NCBI RefSeq assembly: GCF_029227915.1
Contig: NC_079884.1
Coordinates: 12,648,001-12,712,000 of the forward strand
From: Hydractinia symbiolongicarpus
Lineage: Eukaryota > Cnidaria > Hydrozoa > Anthoathecata > Hydractiniidae
Direction: 5' to 3'
DNA: 64,000 nt
Shown: piece by piece, positions 11,244 through 22,364 of the stretch
Layout: the number at the start of each line of letters is the position of its first letter
How positions within the stretch are numbered: the stretch's first letter is position 1
The notes under the pieces: model-generated
What the model was told of the DNA's origin: nothing
The model's database searches: none
What the model saw: the letters and a program-made list of their open reading frames with translations, nothing else
Translations under genes and position numbers: made by a program

Positions 11244-11465
11244 CTACAGGCCTGTTTTATAACCATCAAAAACAAAATCTGCAAAGGTTACCTCTTTGTA
11301 AATTCGTTCAACGTCTTTTTTCGCTTGCATGTTTTCTTTGCTCAGTGTAGAAGCCTTGACTTCTTTCTTTCCCCGCCTAACGCCAGTTCTTGCTCCACTT
11401 GTTAAAGCCTGTACGCTTCCAACAAGTAACAAAACCATCAATAACGTTGCGGTCAAGTTTTTCAT
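11244..11465 (-). CDS. Small secreted peptide precursor, 73 aa
   Basis: A single-exon frame starts at ATG 11465 and stops at 11244. Residues 1-20 form a clear signal peptide (M-K-N-L-T-A then a hydrophobic core, likely cleavage after V-Q-A). The mature part is about 53 residues, basic at first with R-R and G-K-K within residues 29-35, then ends in an acidic/aromatic segment. There are no cysteines after the signal. R-R and G-K-K resemble prohormone-convertase and amidation sites, so a small bioactive peptide is possible. A TATA box lies about 115 bp upstream. The mini-Helitron at 11113-11220 lies in the presumed 3' UTR. The family is not recognised. Confidence 0.55.
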   Translation of the reverse strand: MKNLTATLLMVLLLVGSVQALTSGARTGVRRGKKEVKASTLSKENMQAKKDVERIYKEVTFADFVFDGYKTGL

Positions 11466-11576
11466 GACTGCAGTGAATCTAAGAAGTTAACGAATGATGC
11501 GAAAAATATGCAGTGGTCACACAGCGTGTGGGAATATGTGTTTCTTTAAGCAATCTAGTTTCCAACTGTTTTTAAG

Positions 11577-11585
11577 TTTTTATAT
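11577..11585 (-). promoter_or_regulatory. TATA box of the secreted-peptide gene
   Basis: The minus strand reads TATATAAAA, about 112 bp upstream of the ATG at 11465. A start site about 30 bp downstream would give a 5' leader of about 80 bp. Confidence 0.45.
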
Positions 11586-14500
11586 AACGGTAGAAGAGGT
11601 CAAGCATTTTAGAACAATGGAGAGAAGGGGGTTGGCAGAAAAAATGAATACAAAAAACATGTCACACTAGTTCGTTAGTTTTTTATTTCGTAATAAGTAA
11701 ACTTTTTGAATGTTTTGGAAGAAGTAACAAAGATACTAGAACTTTCTAGTGTACTTCGCTACAACTTTTAACCTCAAGGATCTTTATGCGAAGATGAGGT
11801 AGTGGCACCAAGTTAGTTTTTTCTAATTTGCACAGCTTGATTCGCAACTTGGTGAAAATTCTTGTTTTCATGTTTTTACAAAATGTTAAAACCACAGATG
11901 ATAAATAAAATACAAGTTAGATATAAACGCTAAAAATATTTCTGAACAAAATATATTCAATACAGATGCGTAATGCTATCCTCAAAACAGTGCTCGACTA
12001 TAACATTAAATCACAGGAGCCATATAACAAGGGTAATAAAGTAAACTGAGCTTTTACAGTACTCAGAGTTTCATGTATTCACTATACAATCCTCAGCTGT
12101 AAAATAAATTCAACTGATCTAAGAACAAAATATAAAAATATAAAGAAAAAGTGTTACGATACATACGTTGTCGTTCAAGGGTGTGTTAGACAGGTTACCA
12201 AACTGCAAAATGGTAGATATACCGAGAAATAATATAATACTAAGAAAACCATAGCAACTGGGCAACCATCATTAAAATATTTTAGCATACAGGTAGAGAA
12301 ACAAACTCACTACAACAATGTCAATAGTAGACAGTCATGAAATTGTGATTAAAGTTTATGCGATTATATTGCGTTTGAAGGAAATGTATTTTCGTAGATT
12401 GCTTGCTTAAGTGACGGTAATGCATAAAACCCCAAAAAATTAGGTTAAGACGAGGAACGCATTCTCAGTGACTAATCCAACACTTATCTTACGGCTTTTG
12501 ATCTTTATTCTACCAGGGAAAAGTAAAAAAAATATCTGAGATTGCAGATAATAAAAGTTTTTATTTATTCTAAGAAATGGCACGACATCTTATGAAAATG
12601 GCGCGTCGTAAAATGTGGCGCCAAGGAAACGACTTAAGACGTCGTCTAATGCATAGAGCTTTAACAGTGTTATCAATATAGGTCCTGTGTTCGCAATGTA
12701 TAGACTAAGATTACCCAATTCCCTCTGTAAAAACAGCAGTTATTCTCGAGAAAACCTTTATCGAATGTTTTTATCCAAGTTTTCCTTTAAGTTACTTGGA
12801 CCCTGTTTCAAGAAATGCCTGGTAAAGAAGAACTGCGCTTGCACTCTCTGAAACATCGTATTGTTGAAGTTACTGCTGAATCTCGTTTTCGGCGCTTGCT
12901 AGTTATATTTTATATTTTGACGAAACGTGATTCCGTCCAAATGTAAAATAAGCTAACAAGACCTGGGAACGAGGTTGGCAACTGCTCAACAGAAGACACA
13001 CATATAGATATTGTTTAGAGCTACAAGTATAAGTTCGACTTAAAAGAATTAACACTAAAATTGCCCATGAAGTGTGACTTAGAATAATAAAAAAAATTGC
13101 GAATTCCTCTCAGCCATCATATAGAGGAAATTTTCTAGATTTGGGGTGATTTTATTTTTTACATGTACAGCTTCAACGACGTAATATCTATTGAAACAAT
13201 ACGTATGATGACACATTCTTCTACTTTCTTACTTACATAGCTGACATGCATTCTCGTCCCTAGAGCTCTGTGAGATAAACCCAAACCACAAAGAGCTCTG
13301 AAGACGAGAATGACATGCCTAATCTAAATCCTTTATCAGTTGATATTTTAACTCTGAAGCAGTTTGACGCTTAATGAATTGTGACTGTTTTGACGGCGTT
13401 CTTATGTGTAATATACCTAACAACCCCGGACAAGCGTGACATATGGATCATCTTTTTTTTCATCTTTAAAGTAGAAGCAAAGGGATTAGAAAGATGGGAG
13501 CGACATATATCATCTTATTTCAAAGAAAAAAAAATACACGATAAGAATATAATTTAATGCAACAAAACAAATTTACGTATAATATATATGTTCAATTGTT
13601 ATATTGTTATAAAATAAGTGCATAGAAATATAGGATTTTAAGTCGTCAACACCAGGAAGTATTGTAGCACTTTACAATTGAAGACCATGAACTAACGGAT
13701 GTGTTGACATTTAAACCTGATAGACATTTAAATCTTTAAAAAAGTGCAAATACAACATTTTTTTCCAGAAAATGTTTTCATGGTCAATTGGTCTGTTTTG
13801 TGTTACATCCATTTTAAATATGCAAGTACAAAAAGATACTCGGAGTCGTGCAACTCATGAAAATGCAAACAATTATCCCTTTGTGTGGTAAATTGATAAA
13901 TAGTCGCGTCAGAAATACCAACACATCACATCGCCGATGTCATGACGACAGGTCTGTCGTTTCGTACGTCATCTAGCATATAATAGGCGCCCATTCATGT
14001 GGAGTGCGTCCGTACTATAACAAAGAGAAACTACAGCATAATAAAGACAACTTAATGGCTCAAATTTTTTTGGGCCAAAAAATTATATTTCGCGGTTATG
14101 AATTTTCGTGAATAAAGTAAAAATGATATCAATTTCTTCCAAATGTTTTAAAATAAATTGATTTACATACATAGCTTTTGATTTAGTTGAGCAAATTGGT
14201 GATTTTTCGCAAATTGGTGATATTTCGCGAATGGTATCATCTGGGCAATCGTCGCGAAAACTAGCACCCGAAAAAATTAATAACAATCCTCCCCAACAAT
14301 TTTGTCCACCATTAATTCCCCATTAATGTAGTTTTATCGAATCGCGGGATTAAACCTAAATTATGCGTAACAAGACTCAGGGAGGGATAAATGAAGTCTA
14401 CTAGAGAGATACTTTATCTCTACTTTTAATCTGTAAATTTATTTTGTGCGAGCTCTTTCATTTATTTTAACGCCGGTAGTGATGTGGTTTAAATATTACG

Positions 14501-15017
14501 TTTATGAAATATGCGTCATTACGTTTCCACTGTGAATGTCTACATAGTATGTTTGTGTGTGGAAACTTTATTACCCTTTTAGCCAGGTATCCTAAAATCT
14601 TCTTGCTAACGCAAGACTTATGTTAGAATTTCTTCATTATCCCACATTAGATAATAGAGAAATTCTATAATTACATTGGAAGTTCATCTGTTCCTTTTGT
14701 GCATTTTCTCTGTATTTTAAACTTTGTAAGTTGATTTTATCTCGTATTGTATTGGATTTATTTAACATGGATTCCGGTTGCAGCAAGAAATATTATCTTA
14801 CCAAAAAAATATCTCCTAAAAATTTAATTGCGACGAATTATAAAAATAAATCAATACGATGTGTTTTATTTTTAATAGATTCATGAAAATAACTCCTTAT
14901 CGAAATTTGTGATGTGCGTGATTCCCTAATTTTTTTTCTTGCGACAATTTCTTACAGTAAAGCAGTGTCATGGTTGCCTTTTAACACGCTTTCATAACTC
15001 TTAGTACAATCAGTCCA
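11586..15017. other. Gene-poor stretch
   Basis: No exon with acceptable splice signals or recognisable translation was found. A CCTGGGAACGAGG motif occurs at about 12962. The inverted repeat at 13248-13318 is described separately. A minus-strand frame at 14083-14286 covers short direct repeats (GCAAATTGGTGAT-like, about 14182-14225). I see nothing else. Confidence 0.55.
13248..13318. repeat. Short inverted repeat with ~20-bp arms
   Basis: The arms CATTCTCGTCCCTAGAGCTC (left) and GAGCTCTGAAGACGAGAATG (right) are imperfectly complementary around a loop of about 25 bases (GTGAGATAAACCC...). The outer part of each arm is the dispersed CTCGTCCC motif. It may be a tiny palindromic MITE or fold-back unit. 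Confidence 0.55.
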
Positions 15018-15023
15018 TTTTAT
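15018..15023 (-). promoter_or_regulatory. Candidate polyadenylation signal for BCAT
   Basis: A minus-strand AATAAA lies about 440 bp beyond the last aminotransferase exon I could place. It leaves room for the unresolved short terminal exon. Confidence 0.3.
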
Positions 15024-15460
15024 TACTATAAACATTTAAACAAGCCGCCCTGGGAAATTATTTAATCATTATATTCCTAGTCGCTTATTCGAGAGGGGTG
15101 CTAAAAGAGGTAGTTACTTATAATTTTTAAAAAGAAACAATTTTAGACTGCGAAAATAAAAAAAATTTCATGTTCATCCTCAGATATTACATTTTCTAAT
15201 TGTTCCCATTTTTTAAGTCTAAATCTTTAATGGAAAAAGATCTTATCTTTCTTAGGATCGTAAAAAGAAATTCACTTGATGTTTAAGAATTTTCAAACTA
15301 CAAAAGCGCCATTGTATATATTGGTTGCATATATTGGTTTTCAACCTGTTAAAGAATGGGCGAGAAGGCAGGCGGTTAATAAATTCTAAAATATCAGCTT
15401 AACATTACTTTTAATCTTGGGATCCCTGAGTTACTTTCTAGGCAATTCAGATTATCATAC

Positions 15461-18400
15461 CTGTATATCTAACAATGACTTGTAAAATCGAGGTGCTAAC
15501 ATTCCGTCTGATTCTGTACACGGAATTTCTAAAAGCTAAAACACATGAAACAAACGTTAATACTGCATCAATATTTTTATTTCAGCTTAAATAATAAATC
15601 ATTCGATCAATACCTGATTTTTGTACAAAATTTTTCCAATAGGACAGACAACGCATGCTGTGCCAGCAGCAAAAATACCTTTGATCTATAAATAGTAACA
15701 AAAAGTAAAAATTAAAAAGCTGATAGCAATATGTTGGACATTTTATCATTGTTTATTACACAATTTTTTAAAAATTGTAAAACATTTGGGCTAAGGATCA
15801 ATACTGTTTTAGTTTATCTTTAACAAGGTTACTTGATGCTTGCTTTAAAATATCAAATTCACGTGTTTGATTGCTCATTTCAGGTAGCGCAACAATCAGA
15901 ATAAAACTTAAGCTTTAATCACGTATTAACCCACATAACTTTTGGAACAAAAACTGAAACTTTTGTTTTATAATCCCTGTTTTTTACTCTTTGTTATTTA
16001 TTAACTGCAGGCTAGATGTTACCTACCAGTTCCTTCAATTTTTGAAGGGTTTTAGCCTCATGTACGTATAGTAAAAAAGCATGTAACTGATATTTTATTT
16101 TCAAATGTCGTGTGTACAGGTCACAGGCTGTTATTGCAATGCAACACACCTTAAATAAAAATAGCGCTCATTTAATTTTGCGACATTAAAGAAGAGCGTT
16201 AATTCAAAAAAGGTCCTCATTATTAATATTGAAAAGATATTGTAATAATTTTTTACGCAAATTTAAGAAGAAATTATTTAAATTTAGAAATTTTCGGGTG
16301 TTTAGAAAACAATGTAAGACAAAGATCTAACTAATTTTTAGCTTTATTGATTAATGTGCAAAGTACCAGGCACAGAATGGGTAAATTGTTTGAAATAAAG
16401 AAGGTACTTATTTAAGGTAGGCGTTCAGTATATATTTTTTATCAAAGGGGTTAGGGCCTCTATCAAGTATTTGTACTTTTATTACTAGTTTTAATTTTAC
16501 CAGAACTCTTAGTGAAACATTAAAATGGAGTTTATGCTAGATTAATATAAATTCTTGTTTAGTTAACAATTAGCAACAACAAAATGTTTATTTAAACAGG
16601 TTAAGCATACCCTATTTTCTTTTAAAGCTTTGACAACGTCTTTCATAGTAAATGTTCTTTCTGACACCAAAAATTCATCCTGAAAAAAGAAAGTACTTTT
16701 GGGGTTTAACCTGAACGTTTCCTAAATTTAATAGAGCTTTTCTGAAATTTGTAAAACCTAAAGATCTTTATTTTATTTTCTGAAAATGCTTTCCAACGAT
16801 AACTAAATTTCAATATTTTTGTGAGTTAGTAGTTGAAAGAACCTATAGTTGTTAGGTTTCACGGGTACCTAGGACCTAATAACCATAATAACGTTAGCCA
16901 TAATATATACGCATACAAATAAATTTTTATTTCCCTACAGGATTATTCTTGAATAAAGTACCGAACAGTCTGTAAAAAATCGAGACAAATCGAGACATAC
17001 AACACAACTTTACAATAGTGGTATGTTTCTTAAATTTTGGTTCGTTCCTGATATTATAGAGATAAAAAATGTTGTGTCATCTACTATAGATATAATTTAA
17101 ATACAAAATTTAGTATAAGTAAAAATAGGGAATTTTGAAAAGATGAAATATGCGCAAAACAATCAACTCACCCACTTTCTTGCTAATTCTAAAAATGACT
17201 TTCTTGTGATGCCACGTAAAATTAGTCCATCTAGAGGTGCAGTAATCAATTCTTCCTCTAGAAAAACGTTTGAGAAATCTTAAAAGCTTATGGATTTTGT
17301 TTTTCATAGAATTCTGATGTTCCATAGATAATGTGAAGGGTATACCTCCATTTTCATTTTCCCAATGCATAAATATATTCATTGTTCCTGCTTCTGTTAC
17401 CTATCATAAATAAAATTTAAAATACTAATAACTTTTTTGTAATTAAATCATAACTTACACAACTATAAAACATTCCACAAAGTATATCTTTATAAAGAAT
17501 ACTGTAATTAATATTTGAAGAAAGTTTTACGCAAATCAGTATATATAATGCCAATTTGTTTTAAAAAAATTGACCTCATCATTGAAAAGCCATAAAATTT
17601 GATTATATCCTTTCTTTTCTGCTTCCTTTTGAAGAAATACCGTGGAACCATAATTACTAAACAGAAAAAATATTTAACAAATTAATACAGCACATTGTCT
17701 TTATATACAAATTCAACTAATCTCATGATGTTATCAAATATCCTAATACAAAATGTCTCTAATATACCCGCCAGCTTTGCATTCACCCAGACCACCTGGC
17801 CATGCTCTGACATAGCTGGGTTCTGCAAGAAGGGATACTGGTTGCATGGAATCCCCTTTAAAATATGATCCAACTGGAGACAGTATAACAAATAACAAAG
17901 CTTTATTTATATCTTGATCAGCAGAGACAGTCTAAAAAGATCACCACACAGGTAATAATAAAATACCTTACAACAAAAGTACAACTAAAACAAAGAAAGA
18001 ACAGTAGGAGTAGTAATTTAAACAATTATTACATCTAAGCTGATTAGTGATGGTCGTATATATAGTGAACAACCATCTTCTTTTGGAACCCAATCTTTTT
18101 CAATTTCAACTAGTTCAAGTATACATCTTAAAAGTTCATTTTCATTGAAAGTAGGCAGTGCCATTCTTCTTGCAGAGATGTTGAAGCGAGCAACATTACA
18201 GCTTGGTCGAAATACTCTAATCTTTTTATCGACACCGTAAAAACCTTTCATACCTTCATAAATCTAAAAAAATATGCAAATGTTTATTCAAATTTTATAT
18301 TCTTGTAAAACAAACAAACAAACAAACAAGCATAAAAAACAAAACAACTCATAGGAATGTATTGACCTGTCCACCATATTGCAAAACTCCAGCTGCAGGA

Positions 18401-18764
18401 TGCAACTGAAATACTTCATGGGGTTTAATTACTGGAGTACCCCATCCATGCTCTTTATCCCATTCTATCTGCAGCATGTGGTCAGTCATAACCTTTCCAA
18501 AGGGCAAATCTTTTACTTTAATCTTTGGCTTTAGTTGGTCTGCTAGAAACACTTTTAGATTTCTACTCTAAATAAAATGCAATCACAATAAACTTAATCT
18601 ATACAATATTATATACAAATACAGCAGAAGTAACACACAATAGGAAACAGACATATGGCTGGTCAAACCTGGATATTCTTTTCTCCTTTAACATCAACCA
18701 GTGATTGCAGTCTTCTTATATTTGCTACATTCTTGAATCTTCTTATGCTATTTAAAAATGCCAT
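15461..18764 (-). CDS. BCAT: Branched-chain amino-acid aminotransferase, mitochondrial; ten exons read, terminal exon unresolved
   Basis: PLP-dependent transamination of Leu, Ile and Val. Exons: 18764-18669, 18567-18367, 18263-18033, 17931-17768, 17656-17575, 17400-17346, 17257-17172, 16679-16611, 15685-15614, 15535-15461. All have GT-AG ends and matching phases, giving 377 residues. The family is about 390, so only a short last exon is missing. The first 30 residues are basic and lack acids (R-R-F-K, I-R-R-L), as in a mitochondrial targeting peptide. Diagnostic segments are [21 protein letters not shown], the PLP lysine in G-E-C-K-A-G-G-N-Y-G (about K228), E-A-G-T-M-N and T-A-C-V-V-C-P. The C-x-x-C in the last one corresponds to the redox switch of human mitochondrial BCAT. 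One oddity: L-P-G-V-T-R of the family reads L-R-G-I-T-R here. It is divergent from the FAAP100 homologue, with 3.6 kb between them. Confidence 0.93.
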
Positions 18765-19446
18765 CACTCTTGCCCATTAAAAACAAACGAGTGTTAGAAA
18801 ATTTCTCGAAACTAAAACCGAGCATGTATTTTTTTAAAAAGTTTTGCTAGCTAACAAAATGGCACAAATAGCCAGCTCAAGTAAAAACTATATTATAAAA
18901 TGTGCATCAGCTGAAATGACACGGTAACCTAAGATATTAAAAATAATATTTATTTAATTATGTAGTTCGGCTTGGGCTATCATTATTGACCACGCTTGTT
19001 TACCTTTTTCAGTTTAACCACGTGCGCGGTGAATATAAACAAATAGGATTTCGGTTTATTATTTTTATTCTTGAATGTAGTATATGACGGAACTGTTATA
19101 ACCAAAACCACGATCTGCTTAATTTTGCGTTGCACAAATTATATCGTCTTTGTTCTCTTGCTTTAAAAGTCATCCGTTACAAGAAAAAATTCACATGGAC
19201 AGCCCACGTGATGAGAATGCCTCGTTTGACCTAGTAGGATCTTCTGTCAATTTTATCTTTGTAGCCCCCAAATGGTGTTGCGCTTTGTTGTAATATGATT
19301 TAAATGTTGGTTAATCTTTCGCTCTTTAAAGGAATCCCAAGTTACTTTTACAAGTTGGATTTACCTAAATGATTTTCATAAGAAATTTTCAATGCCATAT
19401 TTACTTATTGGTAAAAGTTCATGTAACCCCCAGATATCTTTTTTTA
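18765..19446. other. Upstream region of BCAT
   Basis: 5' flank of the aminotransferase on the minus strand. No canonical TATA is placed with confidence. I see no other gene or repeat with clear ends. Confidence 0.5.
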
Positions 19447-20459
19447 AATATTTGTGACTGTCCAGGGGAATTTGATAACAAACACTTGACTTTAAATAGC
19501 GTTTAAAGCGGTAATATTAACGCTTTGGTGCTAACATTTAACGCTATAACCTTAATAACACTAATACAAATTTTTTGTAATGATAACGTTAAAGACATAC
19601 TAATAATGCTATTAACGTTATAAAGCAGGATTACGCCATTTTGATTTTTTGTGTGCTGGCAAAATTCCTTTTTTGGCCATATCAAATAATGCGAACAGGG
19701 CTGAGACTTTTCCTGCACAACTGACTCCCCGTAGCTCGTTTCGAACTTTCGTCAGATAAAACATCAGATAAATTTCTGTCTTAGTCAGACACTTTTTTCT
19801 AATGCGAAGGTGAACGCCGAGGAAGCACAGATAAAGCAAGTCTGCAAAACTGCGCTTACAGGTGGAATGGACATTTTATCATGGATTTAATTGTAGATAA
19901 TTTCTTTTTTGACAAAACAATTGGAAACCATACCAGTTCCGAATTTATTGGATTCCTTTCTTTATGCCACAAGTGTTATTCAAACAATTTCTATATAAAT
20001 TTTGTTAAAATATCGAACCATCACACACCTACTCAAATATTCCTGAAAAAGACTTTAAGAACGCATGGTGGGCTTTTGCTATACAGATTATCTATTTTAA
20101 TACCTGGAATAGAGATTGTAGAGAGTATTATTCATTCAAATTTTTGTAACCTTTACACAAAGTCACGATGTGGCCCTATTATTTTTTTTGAATAATTCTT
20201 AAGCTTAAGAATAGACAATGCTAGTTAATGTAATGCTTTTAACGTTAATTTAGCGCTATTAACGTTATAATTGAACATTAGCGCTATTTTGCAATCATAA
20301 TTAACGCTATAATGTTATCTCATGTTAACGCTATATTGTTAAAGTGGACTTTATCTGGCGTTAATTAGTGTTAAATTATGGGCTTCGTAGCGATATAACG
20401 TAAAAGTTTAATGCAAATTTGTTTGTTATCAAATTCCTCTGAACAATCACATATATTTG
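19447..20459. mobile_element. ~1.0-kb terminal-inverted-repeat element, non-coding
   Basis: The terminal ~39 bases are inverted copies with about five mismatches (left 19447-19486, right 20420-20459). The core GAATTTGATAACAAACA is identical on both sides. The subterminal zones (about 19500-19620 and 20215-20400) are dense in short repeats of the type TTAACGCTAT / AACGTTAT in both orientations. No transposase is encoded; the frame 19881-20195 has no recognisable domain. The superfamily is undetermined and no target duplication was identified. Confidence 0.6.
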
Positions 20460-21037
20460 TTTTTTTTGCCACCTTGACAGCCCCTTTTTTGCTCTAGTCT
20501 TTTTTGTAGCAATTACTTTCATTAGATATCATTAATGTTTTCATAGCAGAAAACAATTAATATGCCTTTGCAACAAAGTTAAAAAGATTAAACATATTTT
20601 CCAAATCGATCTCTGTACAAGTGATTTTTGGTAAGTTAAGGTAGGTTTATTAAATATATTCATTATGTAACAAAAATTTCTTATTTAAACAATATCACAT
20701 TTAATTATGCTGCATGAATTGTGATGTCATATTTAAGTAATAGCGAATTTTGACATTTTCTGTCATCACTAATTTTAGACCCGTTAAGGGATATGCGTTC
20801 AAACTAAAATTAATGCAGAGATATTTAAGCAGTGAATTGATTAACATATATTTTTTTGCCAAAATACTCGTCCCAGGCCTCTTAATTTTTTGATGATGAC
20901 GCCATAACTTGGGATCTGTATGTCAGTTTACAATCAAACTTTGTAAGTAAACATATAGAACCTACACAAGCCTACCTAAAAAAATTTATCGTTAACCAAA
21001 GTTTTTGTGACAGCTGTGTGAGAAATAATGTCTTCAT
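20460..21037. other. Intergenic stretch without supported gene
   Basis: AT-rich spacer between two inverted-repeat elements. It contains one copy of the CTCGTCCCAGGCCTC-type motif at about 20867. The last six bases before 21038 (CTTCAT) are the target duplication of the next element. Confidence 0.5.
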
Positions 21038-21689
21038 CAGCCCTTAAAATTAAGATTTTTTTACGTCAGCAATAAGACCACCAAAGTGAGATACATTTCA
21101 ACTGATTTGCGTCAGCAATATTTTTTTGTAGTGAAATTTTTCAGCTGGCAATAGCTTTTGTCATTCACGTCTTATTAGGGCTAGACCAGACCCCTCATAA
21201 ATTCGATGCATTAATCTTTTAAATACAATGACAAATAGGAATGGAGTACAAGTCTTATTGACATACCTTCTGGATGGTGAACTTCATTAGGTTTATAGTT
21301 CACTGCTAACTGGCTTTTTATGTTTCGAGATGAACTCATTAGGTTAGGGCATCATTATGTTGTATATTGCAGAAGTCGCCAGCTACATGCTTCGAAAATG
21401 CTTGTCACTGGCACAGTTTAACATGAAGCAAAACTGTACAGGAGACTCAATTGTTAGAGTCTTCACAGATTGTCTCTCCTTACAAAACCGAGGGCAGGGC
21501 TGACTTATTGTCTGCTGTGTTGTGTGGGAGAAAGAACTTCTGGACTTCTTTTTAATAGGATATACAATTTCTTCAATTATTATTACAAATCGAATGGCAT
21601 GTGTTTGCCGACGCAACTACAGTATCTTCGTATTTTACTTCGTCAATTATGTTGGCAGTGCCGAATGCCTATGCTAACTTTAAGGGCTG
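21038..21689. mobile_element. 652-bp MITE-like element, CAGCCCTTAAA termini, 6-bp TSD CTTCAT
   Basis: The ends read CAGCCCTTAAAATTA (left) and, inverted, CAGCCCTTAAAGTTA (right). They are flanked by the direct repeat CTTCAT (21032-21037 and 21690-21695). The interior is homologous, in opposite orientation, to 56698-57465, which has the same ends and a different 6-bp duplication. A coding-like relic shared by the copies (minus strand, about 21470-21290) contains C-F-M-L-N-C and K-H-F-R-S-M, with stops here. Confidence 0.75.
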
Positions 21690-22364
21690 CTTCATGCAAT
21701 AAGTTTTGACGCATTTGATTGTATTTTAATTGCTTTTGCAGAACCATTTGTTTCGAATTTAGTTTCTGTATTTAGTTTGAAATTGTTGCAGATTTATTTC
21801 AAATTTGTTTCCTATTTACTTCCATATGATTTCAACATGGTTACCCTCTGTGAAAAAAGGAACAATTGTTGGTATGAAGGATAATCAGGATAACTTTCTA
21901 AAACCTTTCAAGCACTTTCATGTGGAATCCATTTTTTTTTTGTTTTTTTTTGTTATTTATTTATTGTAAAACAATCTCACCAAAATTGTCTCAAATTGCT
22001 TTCCTTTTGTTTCCCTTTTTATCAATTTGTAAAATCTGAATCAATGGGACCTTCGATAGTTTTGATTGCCACAAAAATAAATACTCAGAAAAGAACCATC
22101 AACCAACTCATTTTGAGAAGAATTTTAAGAAACTATAACATCAATTTTTTTCTATAGCAGCCTGTTTGTAAGCAATTTTTATAGGCTTTAACTACATGAA
22201 TGATGATACCATTTAACTAAATTGGATTTTATCACAAAAAATCATTTGTGGCTTTTTGATTACTAACAATTTATAGAGTGACAAAGGTGGTATCTTAATT
22301 TTCAGACAGCTTGATGCGTCATGTTAGTGTGTTTTATATTTAGGTCTACACGTTAACAAAAAAA
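21690..22364. other. 5' flank of the FAAP100 homologue
   Basis: T-rich sequence without recognisable exon or repeat ends. It probably contains the promoter of the plus-strand gene that starts at 22365. No TATA box is placed with confidence. Confidence 0.45.

Noticed and set aside
13921-14040. Minus-strand exon with T-D-A-L-H-M-N-G-R-like translation (ankyrin-like)
   Set aside because: It is too short, runs into stops in both plausible frames and has no donor.
15024-15460. Terminal BCAT exon candidates (after acceptors near 15312, 15170 and 15105)
   Set aside because: Several acceptor/stop combinations are possible and none shows the expected Y-G-x-x-x-x-x-W ending, so none was chosen.
19881-20195. 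104-codon frame inside the inverted-repeat element
   Set aside because: No recognisable domain and AT-driven composition. The element looks non-coding.
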